This document shows, one piece after another, positions 10,291 through 21,447 of a stretch of DNA of 64,000 nucleotides. Numbering within the stretch: the stretch's first letter is position 1; the number at the start of each line of letters is the position of its first letter. The DNA is from Symsagittifera roscoffensis (lineage: Eukaryota; Xenacoelomorpha; Acoela; Convolutidae). Where the stretch lies: positions 6,800,647 to 6,864,646 of the forward strand of contig NC_087067.1 of NCBI RefSeq assembly GCF_963678635.1. Direction: 5' to 3'. The notes under the pieces are model-generated. The model did no database searches, was not told where the DNA came from, and saw nothing but the letters and a program-made list of their open reading frames with translations. The position numbers were made by a program, and so were the translations under genes.

Positions 10291-11801
10291 CAGTTGAAAT
10301 ACCCAAAAATATAAAATTTTACCTTGCAAACGACGAAACATCACCCCGACTAGAATGCAAATATGCAGTAAAAACTGACATTGAACAACCACAAATAAAT
10401 AACCTACAACTCTTCCCACTTTACTTAGATTGCCAAAATAATCACTACGAAGTTGATCTACTTGGAACATCAACTTTCAAACCAATTCCATACTCACAAT
10501 GGATGAAAAATAACACCCAACAAAAACGAATAAAACACCACTCAAATAAAAAAGACCTTTTTCCGTTAATTGAAAAAGAAAATTTAACTGATAAAATAAA
10601 TTTATCAGGACCACAAACAAATGATTCAAAATACACAATAAGTCACGTTTTTGACCTCCATGACCCACTTGACACAATTCCCTTATCTAAATTAGAAATT
10701 GAAAATATTTTTCTCCCTCCAACAGATAAAATTACAATTAATATCTTGAAACAATATCAAAATCTTGACCCAGTAATTAGACAACTAAAATCATGGCAAA
10801 AATACAAAACTAAGCCCGTAAAAGCAAATACCACAATTTTAGGAAGTAAAACACTCCTCCGATATTTCCGAAAAATTAATAATACAACAATTAATGAAAA
10901 CACTGACCTTCTAGAATATCAATTAAATGATTCTACAGTTCCCTGTCTCCCTTTAAGTATGATTCTAATAGCTTTTAACATTTCACATACACAAAACATT
11001 AAAGGACACTCTGGATCAGAGAAAACATATTCAAATTTTACACAAAATTTTTATTTCCCAAATGCACCCATTTGGATAAAAGTACTATGCAATGATTTTA
11101 TAGTATGTCAGCTAAATAAACCTTATCCAAATCAAAAACAAATAGCACAAAAACAAGATTTTAAAGGACAAAGTTTATGTTTTAACCACCGTATTTCATT
11201 CGATACAAAAGGACCAATTTCACCATCCTCTGAAGGAAACTCCTACATTATGGTAATTGTTGATGCATTTACACATTATGTAGCACTCAACCCAGTACCA
11301 CATTGTAACGCTTATTATGCTTACACAACACTTTATGAACACTGGATAGCTAAATTCGGATTACCCGAAACTTTAGTTACAGATAACGGTACAGAATTCA
11401 TAAATAATGAAATCATCACACTATGTCATTTATACAACATTAAGCACAAACCGCGTACATCTCATGCACCTTGGACAAACGGTTTAGTCGAAGGTATGAA
11501 CCGTTCACTGCAAGAATATCTTAGATGTATCATCAATGGAAATGATACAAGATACACAGAATGGTCAGCAGATGTAAAATTATTTACCTTAGCATATAAT
11601 TCACAAATTACGACAACTCTAGGAATGTCACCATTTGAAATGGTTTTTAATAAAAAGCCACGTAAACCAATTATGTTTACAGCAAACTCTCATAAAAATG
11701 CACAAAGTCATACCAACCGAATAAAGACTCAGTTTGTTATAACCTACCTTTACACACGCATGATGAAGATCATTTTCATCACCCACAAATCCTTAAATTA
11801 G
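10291..11801 (+). CDS. pol: integrase (zinc finger and DDE core)
   Basis: The second part of the open frame 9891-11801 (636 codons). After a variable linker the HHCC zinc-binding module is seen (HTQNIKGHSGSEK ... CNDFIVCQL, about 10986-11110). The catalytic core follows: Asp in FDTKGPIS (about 11200), Asp in VTDNGTEF (about 11380) and Glu in NGLVEGMNRS (about 11482-11505), the D,D-35-E triad. It inserts the cDNA into the host genome. The frame is lost near 11728; coding sense continues in another frame to about 11875 and then a third from 11881. Confidence 0.88.
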
Positions 11802-12482
11802 CCTCCGGTACACACACCGACTGGATTTTAAATAGAGATAAAAAACACAGTGAAATTTACCAAAGAGTAACAAAAAAAATATGTTACAAAGGCAAAACAT
11901 TAACGAACAAACAAATTCACGCTTTACACAAGCCTCAGATTTAAAAATTGGAACATTTGTCTTATTACCTAATTTTAGTACACAAAAAGGAATTTCTAAA
12001 AAATTACAACTCCTTCGCAAAGAACCATACCAATTAATCGCCAAACCCACTGACGTAACATATAAAATCACCGATTCAGACCAAAAAGAAATTGTTCAAC
12101 ATAGAAACAATCTATTGCCTTACTACCCAAAAGAATACGCACTACGCGAACTAACTCATTTATATTCTTTCACAGGTTTAAAAGTTATTTCAAATCACCC
12201 ACATACGGAAAATGAAATAAATGAACAAAATGACATACACCTTGAAAAACAAAATAAAAAACCAACTACAACCCAAAACAATACAAAAAAACTAGATCAA
12301 AAAATACCTTAAAAAAAAGGAAAATTAAAAAAATGATAGAAAAAATTATACCACAAGAACAAATCGAGAAATCAGAACATAGAGATTCATCACGACTTAG
12401 AAATCAACCACGTAAAAACTACAAAACATTCATCCCACAATCTAAAATATTAAAGAAAGTTGAATTTCAAAAACAGCTTTAA
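11802..12482 (+). pseudogene. pol: integrase C-terminal region with GPY/F-like module, frameshifted
   Basis: Three frames share the C-terminus: about 11730-11875 in one, 11881-12312 in the next, and 12333-12482 in a third. The middle piece has FVLLPNFS followed by KLQLLRKEPYQLI, resembling the GPY/F module of Ty3/Gypsy integrases. The last piece has SSRLRNQPRKNYKTF, a basic pol end often seen in the group. The switches fall at A-runs (about 11865-11880 and 12310-12330), so they may be real indels or assembly errors. Confidence 0.65.
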
Positions 12483-13023
12483 TTTTAAAATTAATAATTT
12501 TTGCACCTCTGAAAACTTTTGAACTTTCATTTTTCAAAATAACATGCTGCAAACACGCTGCGATTCTAGTTCAAAATTAGCCAATAGGATTCATTCAATC
12601 CGTCACCTTCTATAACTCTAACACAAACCAATTAGACGAAAAATATTAAACTCCAGGCATATCTATAACTATAACTTTACAACCTCCAGGTCAAAAATAA
12701 GCAAACCACTCAAACTTGACAACTAAAATAAATACCACCATAATATCATAACCCTCCCTTATTTAATAACGCAAAGATCAACAATATTTTCCCAACTCAG
12801 ACCTCAAAAACCCCCCAAACAAAAATGTTAAATTAGCCTAAAGTAAAAGTACGACCATATTAATTTAGCCTAAAGTACAAAAATCTCAAAAATACCCCAG
12901 ATCACCTGACAAATAAAAATAAAGCAAAGAAGACCTCCCAAACACCATAAAATTCGCCCCCAACAACTTTTCCCAAAACTCAACCCACATGTGTAAAAAA
13001 ATCAATAAATAATTCGACCACAC
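12483..13023 (+). other. spacer between pol and the membrane ORF of the retroelement
   Basis: About 540 bp without a credible gene. A 13-bp motif, TTAGCCTAAAGTA, occurs twice at about 12834-12881. A splice acceptor for subgenomic RNA could lie here, but I cannot pick one with confidence. Confidence 0.45.
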
Positions 13024-14361
13024 TTGAAAATTGCCCCAAACAACAAAAAATATTCGACCAAGAAGCCATTTCTTAAAATGCTCTTCTCTCGATCAGTCAA
13101 CACAATTTTCAACATTTTCATAAACTTTTTAACAATACTTAAACTTTTATTCATATTTCTCTTTGATACTTTTGAAGCTTTTATAATAATTTTAATCGTT
13201 TTTTGCAATATTTTTTTAATTTTCTACTCCCTATTTGAAATATATCTCCAACTTTCTCAAGTCATTGACCATATTCACAGGTACGAAAACCCAAAGTTTA
13301 TTTAAATGATACGAACCATTTTTAGTAGAACAGATATTTTTTTACTATTTGTAATTTTTATAACATTTTTATCATCCCTAATATTGACAATATGCAAATG
13401 TATAAAGAAGGCAATCATAACATTCGCCTTAGCAGAAATTCTTTTAATTCTTTTTCTTGAAGAATACTACAATAAACATAAATTTTTTCACAAAAAGAAA
13501 TCATTCAAAAAACCCTCAAAAATTGCTAACCAACAATCACACAGTCAGTCTTCACCAACAACATCCCAAGAAAACCCGACAATACCTACAACTATTCAAA
13601 ACCCCCAAACATCTACACGAATTTCTTTCCAAGATAACCCATATACTTTTGAAGAACGACAAGCGCGCTTATCTGAACCATTAGAACCAGTTCAGCGACA
13701 GGCAACTCTAAGTGAACCAACATATAACTTGTACCCAACACTACCACAAGAATTAGGTAGAATAAGAAATATTAGTCAAAACCAAAATACAGTTGAAATA
13801 AATAGACAAATTATACATCCACGACGAAATAGAAATTTCCAAACCCCCCGAGTTCATTTTGATATACCCCAATCCCCATCACCAAGTACTCCAGAGAACC
13901 CAATTAGCATATTACCAGAAACCCCTACACTTCTTTCACAACGTAGCACCTCAAGTATACCCTCAGATTACTTAGGTTCAACACCAACATCTGAACAAAT
14001 ACGTGAAAATCCCTTTAACCCCCCAAACCAAACATCACGACTACCATATTGGACAACACAATCATTCACACAAGGTGAACCAAATTTGATAAATGACATA
14101 ATAGATATTTCTACGGATACAACAACATCATCATCACTACCAGAAACATTATCACTACCGTCAACACCATCAATAAGCCAGATTTCACCGACGCCTTTCC
14201 CCCAAAATTTTCCAAATAACCTCGACGCTAGATATCGAGAACAATCATCAACAAACATCCCTTTAAGATTAGATTGGAACACGTTCACAGCACCCCCACC
14301 ATTATTTGGACAACACCCGGAAAGTAACCGACTCCACAACTGGGCACTCCATAGACTATAG
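13024..14361 (+). pseudogene. unknown retroelement ORF: membrane segments plus Pro/Ser/Thr-rich region
   Basis: Two ORFs in the same frame, 13024-13305 (93 codons) and 13306-14361 (351 codons), are separated only by TAA followed directly by ATG. The first is dominated by hydrophobic segments (LTILKLLFIFLFDTFEAF and on to about residue 75). The second begins with two more (FLLFVIFITFLSSLILTI; FALAEILLILFLEE), then a basic patch, then about 270 residues rich in Pro, Ser, Thr and Gln. It could be one ORF broken by a stop or two ORFs in tandem. I recognise no family. It sits between pol and env, where some retroviruses carry accessory genes. Confidence 0.5.
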
Positions 14362-14616
14362 TATAGACAAAACATCCACGAAGACATTCGTGACCATAAC
14401 ATCCAAATACTCCAACAAAATAGTCTCACTTAAAATTTGAAATCACGGTTAAACTAAACAACATTGCTCAACATCCTTACCCATTAAACCCACCAAATAT
14501 AACAGCTCAATCGCTACCACCACCATTTATAACAAATGAAGTATATATAAATACGACAGATATACCAAAAAGACAATTGGTTACATCACATTTTATAACC
14601 CGTACTCAGGATTATC
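14362..14616 (+). other. short spacer before env
   Basis: Coding-like fragments with several stops; no assignable product. Confidence 0.4.
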
Positions 14617-17241
14617 ATGCACATGTATATTCTAAAAATATTGATATTTCTCCAACTCCTTTTTCTAATTATCTCCGATCAGAACACAAATCCTTCTCCC
14701 CGCACAGGACCCCAGGACTTATTAGTAACACACTACGATTGTGAAGAAAATGAACAAAAAACACTACACAAATATGCAAAAAATCAAGTATCACAATGCG
14801 AAACGGAACCACAAGCTATAGAAACTACAAATGTAATAGCGACACTATATTCAAAAGCCCGAGCAACAACAGTCATAGGATATAAATTTACAGCAACATT
14901 TTCCGAAAAGAAAGTACATTGTTCACAAGTTTCAAACGGAAATAAAAACCGACTTGAACACGAATCATTCTACCAAAGTAATATAGAACGACTTCTACAT
15001 CTAAATCCCGATGATTGTAAAAACGAGCTACTCAGATTAAACATCACAAGAAATAAAAACACCGACAAAAAACTAGTATATTTTCAAGTCTTTGCCGATT
15101 CTGTACATCAAACAGAACTTGAAAGATATCAAGGACATATAAAACTAGATGAAAAATACCCATACAACGGCGCACACGGAAGATTAACTTATGCCATACA
15201 CGATAAGCACTGGATACCACACATTGGAATAAATAATCCATCAAACTGCAAAGCAGACACAAAAAATAAAGGATATCAAGAAATAATGTTTTTCGATTGG
15301 AAAATACAACTCGAAAAAATACAACTCACACGAGATTTATCCGACAACACAATGATCTATCAAGGAATTAGACTACCTTGTAAAAACGATCAAGGTTATT
15401 GTGATCCTACAACACGGACACAAGCAACAATTGTTTGGTTTCCCGAAGATACATGTACAACATTTCAAGTAGCAAAAATACACGCTCGAATGATAAAATT
15501 TCACGAAAAGTATTTTATACAATCAATTCCATATGAACAAGTCCATCCATCACGAAAACAAAGTACTGATTTTTGAAATATCCATAATATAGAAAATAAA
15601 TTAACACGTTTTCATATATCAAGAAACAGAAATTGCATGCAAATACAGAAACCCACTTCACAAAACACAATATTCTGAAATATTAGATCAATACGAAAAA
15701 GGTTTCGACATGACCACTGGAAAAATAAAAAAATTGACCCTTATGCCACAGGTCACCCTCTACACGAAGGAACATCATATATACCAGTTAACTTTCAAAA
15801 AAGTAATGGTCAACCTGGTGGACATCTAAAGCCACATGACACTAGAAGCACACGTTTACAAGAACTATCACTAATGAATAATTCTTATTTTGGTAATATC
15901 CACTATGATATCCACTTAGATATGAAGTTAGACTACACGATTAGTCGAATTTTTCAAGAAATGTCACTCTCCGAATTAGAAACACTTCACCAACTATGCG
16001 AATTAGAAAGGACACAAATCCTACAATCACTTGCACTAGCAGTGTTAAAAATACCCTACGCAGGATATTTACTATCAGGAAATAGATCAAATTTTCTAGA
16101 CTACGAAGGAAACATTTTATGGTTTTATACTTGTATCAAAAAAGTATCACCACTATATGTTTTTGAAGATAAAAGATGCTATAAAAGAATCCCTATGTTT
16201 TATAAAAATAAAGTACATTTTGTTGACACACTTTCAAGACGAACATATTTTTGGGATACCGCAGTCCCATGTGGATCAGAAAATAGCCACAATGTCGCAC
16301 AATTGAACCCTGATGAAAATAAATATTATCTTCTTACCCCATACCCCACGTTAATGCAATCACTCAAAAAAATTTTACCCGAAAGCATCAGAGCCATTGC
16401 TCGTAACCCAAATATTGATTTACAATCAATTGGAATATATTCAAAATCCGATATCCAACACCACATTAGAACACAACAATTCCAGGAATTATTAACACAA
16501 TTGGACACTATACAAAGACAATCAATTGACCAAAACTTACGCAAACTTGCCGAAACCGCAGGATTTGCAGATATCTATACACAAGATTATAGCGGATATT
16601 TTAAAGACATTAAAGACTATATATATCTAAACGGTGAAAAATACAGACCACAAGATATTTCACCTATAAATATTTTTAGCTTTGTTACACTAAAAAATTA
16701 AATTCTCAATTATCTAGGATGGCCATATTACATCTTAGAAAAACTAACTATCCTATACGCAGTGTTTAACTTTATAGGATTTCTTTTTTCACTCTTAAAA
16801 GGAATCTATAACACATGCGCTATACACACACAAGTAAATAGACAAGCAAGTGTAGCACGCATACTATTTGCAGGATTTTTTGGAATTTTTTCATCATCAA
16901 TTAACAAAATTCTTCTAGACGCACAAATCAAAGAATATAATACAAAAATAGCGACAACACAGAACACGTACAACGAAGAACATAATAACATAGAAGTAAC
17001 ACCTACAGCACCACAGCTGCCACCCCTACCACATAACCATCCATTATCCTTAGTCCCACGAAATTTCCGAAACCTAGCAATAACACATAACCCAAATTTT
17101 AGACCAAACATATCGCAAAGTCCCATACAACACATAATGACACATCATTCACAAGATGAAAATACATATGAACAAATTATAGAACAACCCCATACCACCG
17201 CTTTTCAGTCTCAAAATAATAATTTTTTTAGCCCACGATGA
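14617..17241 (+). pseudogene. env: envelope-type glycoprotein, chuvirus/mononegavirus-like; one frame with three in-frame stops
   Basis: One frame runs 14617-17241 with stops at 15574 (TGA), 15676 (TGA) and 16699 (TAA). The intact pieces are 319, 275 and 159 codons. Piece one starts with a signal peptide (MHMYILKILIFLQLLFLIIS) and a Cys-containing N-terminal ectodomain. A basic RKR triplet lies at 15694-15702. Piece two has LCELERTQIL, YLLSGNRSNFL, a C-x-RIP motif (CYKRIPMFYKN) and HFVDTLSRRTY, the pattern I associate with chuvirus-like class III-type fusion glycoproteins. After the last stop come hydrophobic segments (FNFIGFLFSLLKGIYN; ILFAGFFGIFSSS), then a Pro-rich tail. It would be a type I membrane protein for particle entry. 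The breaks make this copy non-functional. Family assignment is from memory of motifs. Confidence 0.65.
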
Positions 17242-19045
17242 GCCGACAACTTGGATCTCTACACCGCTCAAATTCCCATCCAACCAACCTCAACACTCCA
17301 ATCACAAAAATCCCACTTTTTGCTTTCCCGCCACCCGATTTTCCAACTATTAATATAACATCAAGCATGAATTCGGATACTAATTCAGATATTTCAGTTT
17401 TATACTCCATTTCACAACTTAATAACCCTAATATAGAAACCCCTGACCAATTGCAGACTCCGAACCATCTCCATCCAATAATTTTCAAACCAACTCCTCA
17501 GTTTTTTCAAAGCCCCCTTTTCAACCGATCCCACTAAATAATCCACTCCCGTCCGTTTCTACTCCCTCTTATGCTTCATAAGTAACCCCAACCTATTCTC
17601 CATTTCATTCCGACCAATCATCCAATTCTCCCGATACTCCCCAAATCTCCCAAGAACTCGATAATTTTATCACCCTACAACAACAGCTAATACACCCTAA
17701 CACCCTCACTATAAATCAAATTTCATCCACAAAAAAATCCTCAAACCCACCTACTCCTACACCCTCCTCAGCTTATACTGCATCGTTAGCACAATCATCC
17801 ACATCCACCGAATCATCACATCGCAATCACCGAGCTTATCGCACTTTCCAAAAAAAATTCCCAAACCATCCATTCGCGACCAAACCAGGAACAGCCTGCG
17901 AGTATATTAATCATCCACACCACACCAACACGAAAGATTTTCTAGCAATCAACTTACCTTCATTCCCACAATATACTTTAAACACACCTAACGAGACTAA
18001 CGACACACGTAGTTTTGTAAATGAACATGTTTTAATGCCTACACTTCATTGAAAAACATATTACCATTTTACTAATCCCCTTTGCCTGCCCTTATCTAAT
18101 ACTCATAACGATATAGAAAAAAATAAAGATATGCTGTATCGACTCACCACACCACTAACACATAGACAATTTACTTATATAGGATATAAAAAATCACTAA
18201 AAACATTCACTGCACCCCGAGCTAACGAATTTACATTAGAATATTACGACCGTAATATCATCCGAACTAATCAAGACCAATTTTTAGATGACGAACGCTT
18301 CGCTAACCCACAACTAACAGAAAAATTCTTCATCAAAACATCATATGTATTCATACTTAATGTTTTTGATAGAAAATATGATCACATCATTTCTGAAGCA
18401 CTAACTGATATGCAAGCTTACGAAAGTTTTAAAGAAAAATTTCAATTATTTTCACTAACCTTTCACTTCCTTGCACCACATCAACGCGATTTGCACTGTT
18501 CACACGACATTATGATACGCACTAAACAGACTCACACATATACATACTATCGCTTCAAACAAAATCATTTTGATCTACACACTCCATCAAAACAACCACA
18601 CCATCGTTTTCAGTTTCTTAACTCGAATTACACTTCACCATTTTTTCTAAATTTCACCTATTGCATCAAAGATACTAACCTCCACGGCATCCTCCGCAAT
18701 TATGACCCAGTAACACAAATGTATATATTTTGTCCCATCACGAAGACCTTTAATGCCGAAGAATCCAGACCCTTCCTTATCCCACATGAATTTATCCAAC
18801 CTATAGAAATCCCTATATTAGAATTTATCCACAATACTAAATACAATCACAAAATATATAATCTCATTCAAAACACACCTTATGAGTTTGCAGTAGGCAC
18901 CGAAGAACTAAAAACTATTAAAGCACTTCAATTGCTTTGGCCACTGCTCCAAACTAAAAACATCATTTGCAAACTAGCAAAATTACTAACAAATTCAGAC
19001 ATAATACGCGACATCTTTCCCCACGGCTTTTTCCCAGACGATTAA
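17238..19045 (+). pseudogene. unknown terminal ORF of the retroelement, overlapping the env stop
   Basis: It starts at the ATG of an ATGA overlapping the env TGA (17238-17241). The first frame is open 17238-17537 (99 codons, Ser/Pro/Asn-rich). Coding sense then moves to another frame, with stops at 17579 (TAA) and 18050 (TGA), and ends in an intact 304-codon ORF (18131-19045). That last part looks globular, with aromatic and His-rich stretches (FQLFSLTFHFLAPHQRD; YTYYRFKQNHFDLH), and is not recognised. The layout, a Pro/Ser/Thr-rich half plus a folded half, recalls the unknown ORF before env in reverse order. No signal peptide or membrane segment is evident. Confidence 0.5.
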
Positions 19046-20655
19046 CACGTAAGTATAATTTACAAATATTCTTAAATAATAAATTTAAATTAATACTAAC
19101 CATTCTTTACTCATGTTTCTTTTAGATTTTTAGTCTTCATACCACGATCATCTGCAAAAAACAGAAAAGAAAAATAAAAAATAAAAACTTGTTAAAATTA
19201 TTCTAAATTTCATTAATATTTTCCACACAATAATCTGATAAAATTCATACCAAATGTAGTAAATTAAATTATAATTTATTCCCCCATAAAGCAGTAAATT
19301 TAAATATGATGAAAATTTATAACTTTAAATTTCCCCCAAAAACTAGCAGTAAAATTGAAATTCAACGTAATAAATTGATAAAATGAAAATGCAGTACTAA
19401 CCTTTTGATATTTTCATTCACTCGCACAGGAATTCTATCCAAACTCGCACAGCTCGCCCACGAAGAATTGTTTAAATAATGAATTTCAGTTTCAAGTTTT
19501 CACACTCAACAACTCTAACACACGATAACAAGTTTCAAACTTTCCTTTAACCCGGTTGGAAAGGAATTATATACTAAACCAAACTAACCAACGCAGCTTA
19601 CTAAACACCACAAATCATAAAATAACAGCATGACTAAGAAAAGAAAACCAACGGTACCCAAACCGGATTAACCCAGTTTAAAACTGGATAATTTATTCTT
19701 TTGAAGACTACTATAAAGTCTAAGAAAGAAATAATAAAACACAAAAAAGTCGAAAGACAAACCCACAACAAAAACAATTTGATTTTTGAAACAAGGACAC
19801 AACCAAAGGAACACAAGAAAGACCAACATAAACCCAACATAAAACGTTATCACATAACAGGACTTCTCAAAGAAACCGCACGAAATCATACTCCCACTCC
19901 TGGCCTAACCCACCAGAGAGGACGTCCTGAGCATGCTCTATAGCCGGCCTAACCCACCGCGCTACATCCACGTTTTGTGACCACACTACTATTTTTAATA
20001 AGAGGTACTCAAGGGTGAGTAACTCTTCAAAATAACCGAACTAAAACAAAATGCTTTTGTGAAAACAACTAACTAAATTCATAATTAAAAAACTGAACTA
20101 ATAAAAATTTTATAAAATGTAAATCATACCTTGCAGTATATAGATCAGCACACAACAACAAAGACGAACATCCAAAGACAAAATGACCCCACTACACTCG
20201 AACAAGAATGGCTAACCACAACCGATATGCCGTCCACAATCACAACTCAAAGGATTTAGAGTACGACTTGACTTCGCAGAAAAGGACTTCATTGAACTAG
20301 ACCAATGACCACCTCGATGTTCAAGTATACGTACAGATCCGAGTTACAAGGCATCCCCTCCACGCTTAATCTCCACGCCATTCCCAGACGAGGTTGAACA
20401 CAAAACAAGTTCTCTACATATTACAGAAAAACCCGTCATAGCAAACCATTTTGAAATCAGATTGATTTCGTTGGGAAACACAGTCGTTGTCACAAGAAGA
20501 CACAACGATTGATGCCCCTAACTCCAGCGTCCTGAAACTTCTCTAACAAAGAGGAACCGGACAAGAATACGATGTTCACCAAATACCAACGTTCATCATC
20601 CATCCTTTGAATTGCAGAAGGATAAATCTAAAAAACTCTGTAAAACCCGGATGGG
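19046..20655 (+). other. retroelement 3' noncoding region
   Basis: About 1.6 kb between the last ORF and the 3' LTR. It holds AT-rich repeats around AGCAGTAAA.TT at 19255-19390 and a GC-richer piece at about 19880-19975 in which CCTAACCCACC occurs twice (the reverse strand reads TAGCGCGGTGGG, faintly like a tRNA A box). An 80-codon Lys-rich frame at 19701-19943 is probably not a gene. Unusually long for the family. Confidence 0.5.
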
Positions 20656-21065
20656 TGGAACCTGATCTAAACTACATTTTATGATTGGATAAATTAGATA
20701 TTTTACCACTGTAAAGTATTTAATATTAACCAATCATGATCCATCTAACTAACAACCCACTTATTTTTAAGTGCTGAAATTACTTGTAATTTCAGCACCA
20801 GAGAGATTTGAATTTAACTTAGAAATTGGTTGTCTCTCCAAGAGAACTTCAGCAACCGCAACAAACCAGTATACCCTAGATCTATTGAGCCTAGCAGAGA
20901 CTAGTTAAACACCCTGAGACTAGAAAGTATAAGAGTAAGATTAGGATCGGTATTAGACTAAGAAGTTGCACGAATCTATCCGGCCGAAAATAAGATAGCG
21001 TGACGAGCAGACGGTGTACCCTATCCGAAATTACTCTATGAGTTAACCACATCGGACCTAACTCA
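20656..21065 (+). repeat. 3' LTR
   Basis: 410 bp copy of the 5' LTR with an extra 10-bp segment (GCCTAGCAGA type) near 20889-20898. The 13-bp palindrome lies at 20771-20798. The sequence just before it ends GGATGGG. There is no long clean polypurine tract, only this short purine run and a purine-rich AAGGATAAATC stretch at about 20618-20628. Confidence 0.95.
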
Positions 21066-21069
21066 CATA
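21066..21069. repeat. target-site duplication, right copy (CATA)
   Basis: Matches 2170-2173 and abuts the terminal CA of the 3' LTR. Confidence 0.9.
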
Positions 21070-21092
21070 ATTGATTTGTTACTAGGAGCAAA
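21066..21092 (-). repeat. continuation of the interrupted TTGTTCCGAC-family element
   Basis: Starts with the duplicated CATA and reads ATTGATTTGTTAC, which matches the reverse complement of 33070-33089 in an uninterrupted copy. Similarity fades within about 25 bp. Confidence 0.7.
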
Positions 21093-21189
21093 AAATATCA
21101 CTTTGTATTTTGTATTCTTACCCGGATTCATAGGTTCGATACCTTTCGGGAATCTTTTTTTTTCATGTAACTTTATTATATCACCATCA

Positions 21190-21447
21190 AAACCCTACTT
21201 TGGCCAAATTGACTGCGCTGCAGGCGAATTTCAGAAAAAAACTGACCAAAAAACCGCGTTTTGTTTCTGCGCGTGCTTCCTTCTTAAAATTTGTGAAATA
21301 TTGGCGCCCAAGGCGCGTTGAAAAAAATTTAGGGTCGCTCTTCTTAAAGTAGTAGTAAGGAGGGTCGTAGTACCTTTGGCTCGTCAGGAGGTCAAATCGC
21401 TAAAAGGAGAGGGCGTCCACCAACCCCACCCCCTAAATCCGCTACTG
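21190..21447 (+). repeat. hAT-type MITE, 3' part
   Basis: Same order of motifs as the complete copy at 56822-57238: GCAGGCGAATTT, TATTGGCGCC..AAGGCGC, TTTAGGGTCG, then CCCCTAAATCCGCTACTG at the end (about 21447). The 5' part is lost or diverged. Confidence 0.7.

Larger units (their letters stand above)
2174..21065 (+). mobile_element. Ty3/Gypsy-type LTR retrotransposon with env-type glycoprotein and extra ORFs (18.9 kb)
   Basis: The ends are two LTRs of 400 and 410 bp beginning TG and ending CA, flanked by CATA. Internal order is leader, small basic ORF, gag with CCHC knuckle, DSGAE protease, YLDD reverse transcriptase, RNase H, HHCC/DDE integrase, unknown membrane ORF, glycoprotein, unknown terminal ORF, 3' noncoding. 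RT before integrase with this motif set is the Ty3/Gypsy arrangement. The length is well above the usual 5-10 kb for the family. The + strand is rich in A and C and poor in G throughout the coding part. Stops and frameshifts break nearly every gene, so this copy is very unlikely to be autonomous. The 4 substitutions and one 10-bp indel between the LTRs suggest a fairly recent insertion. Confidence 0.93.

Noticed and set aside
5104-18052. Possibility that TGA is read as an amino acid in the retroelement
   Set aside because: TAA stops and frameshifts are also common, and the neighbouring receptor gene uses a standard code, so decay, defective template or sequence error explain the breaks better.
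19701-19943. 80-codon Lys-rich ORF in the retroelement 3' region
   Set aside because: Low complexity, no conserved feature and in a long noncoding tail.
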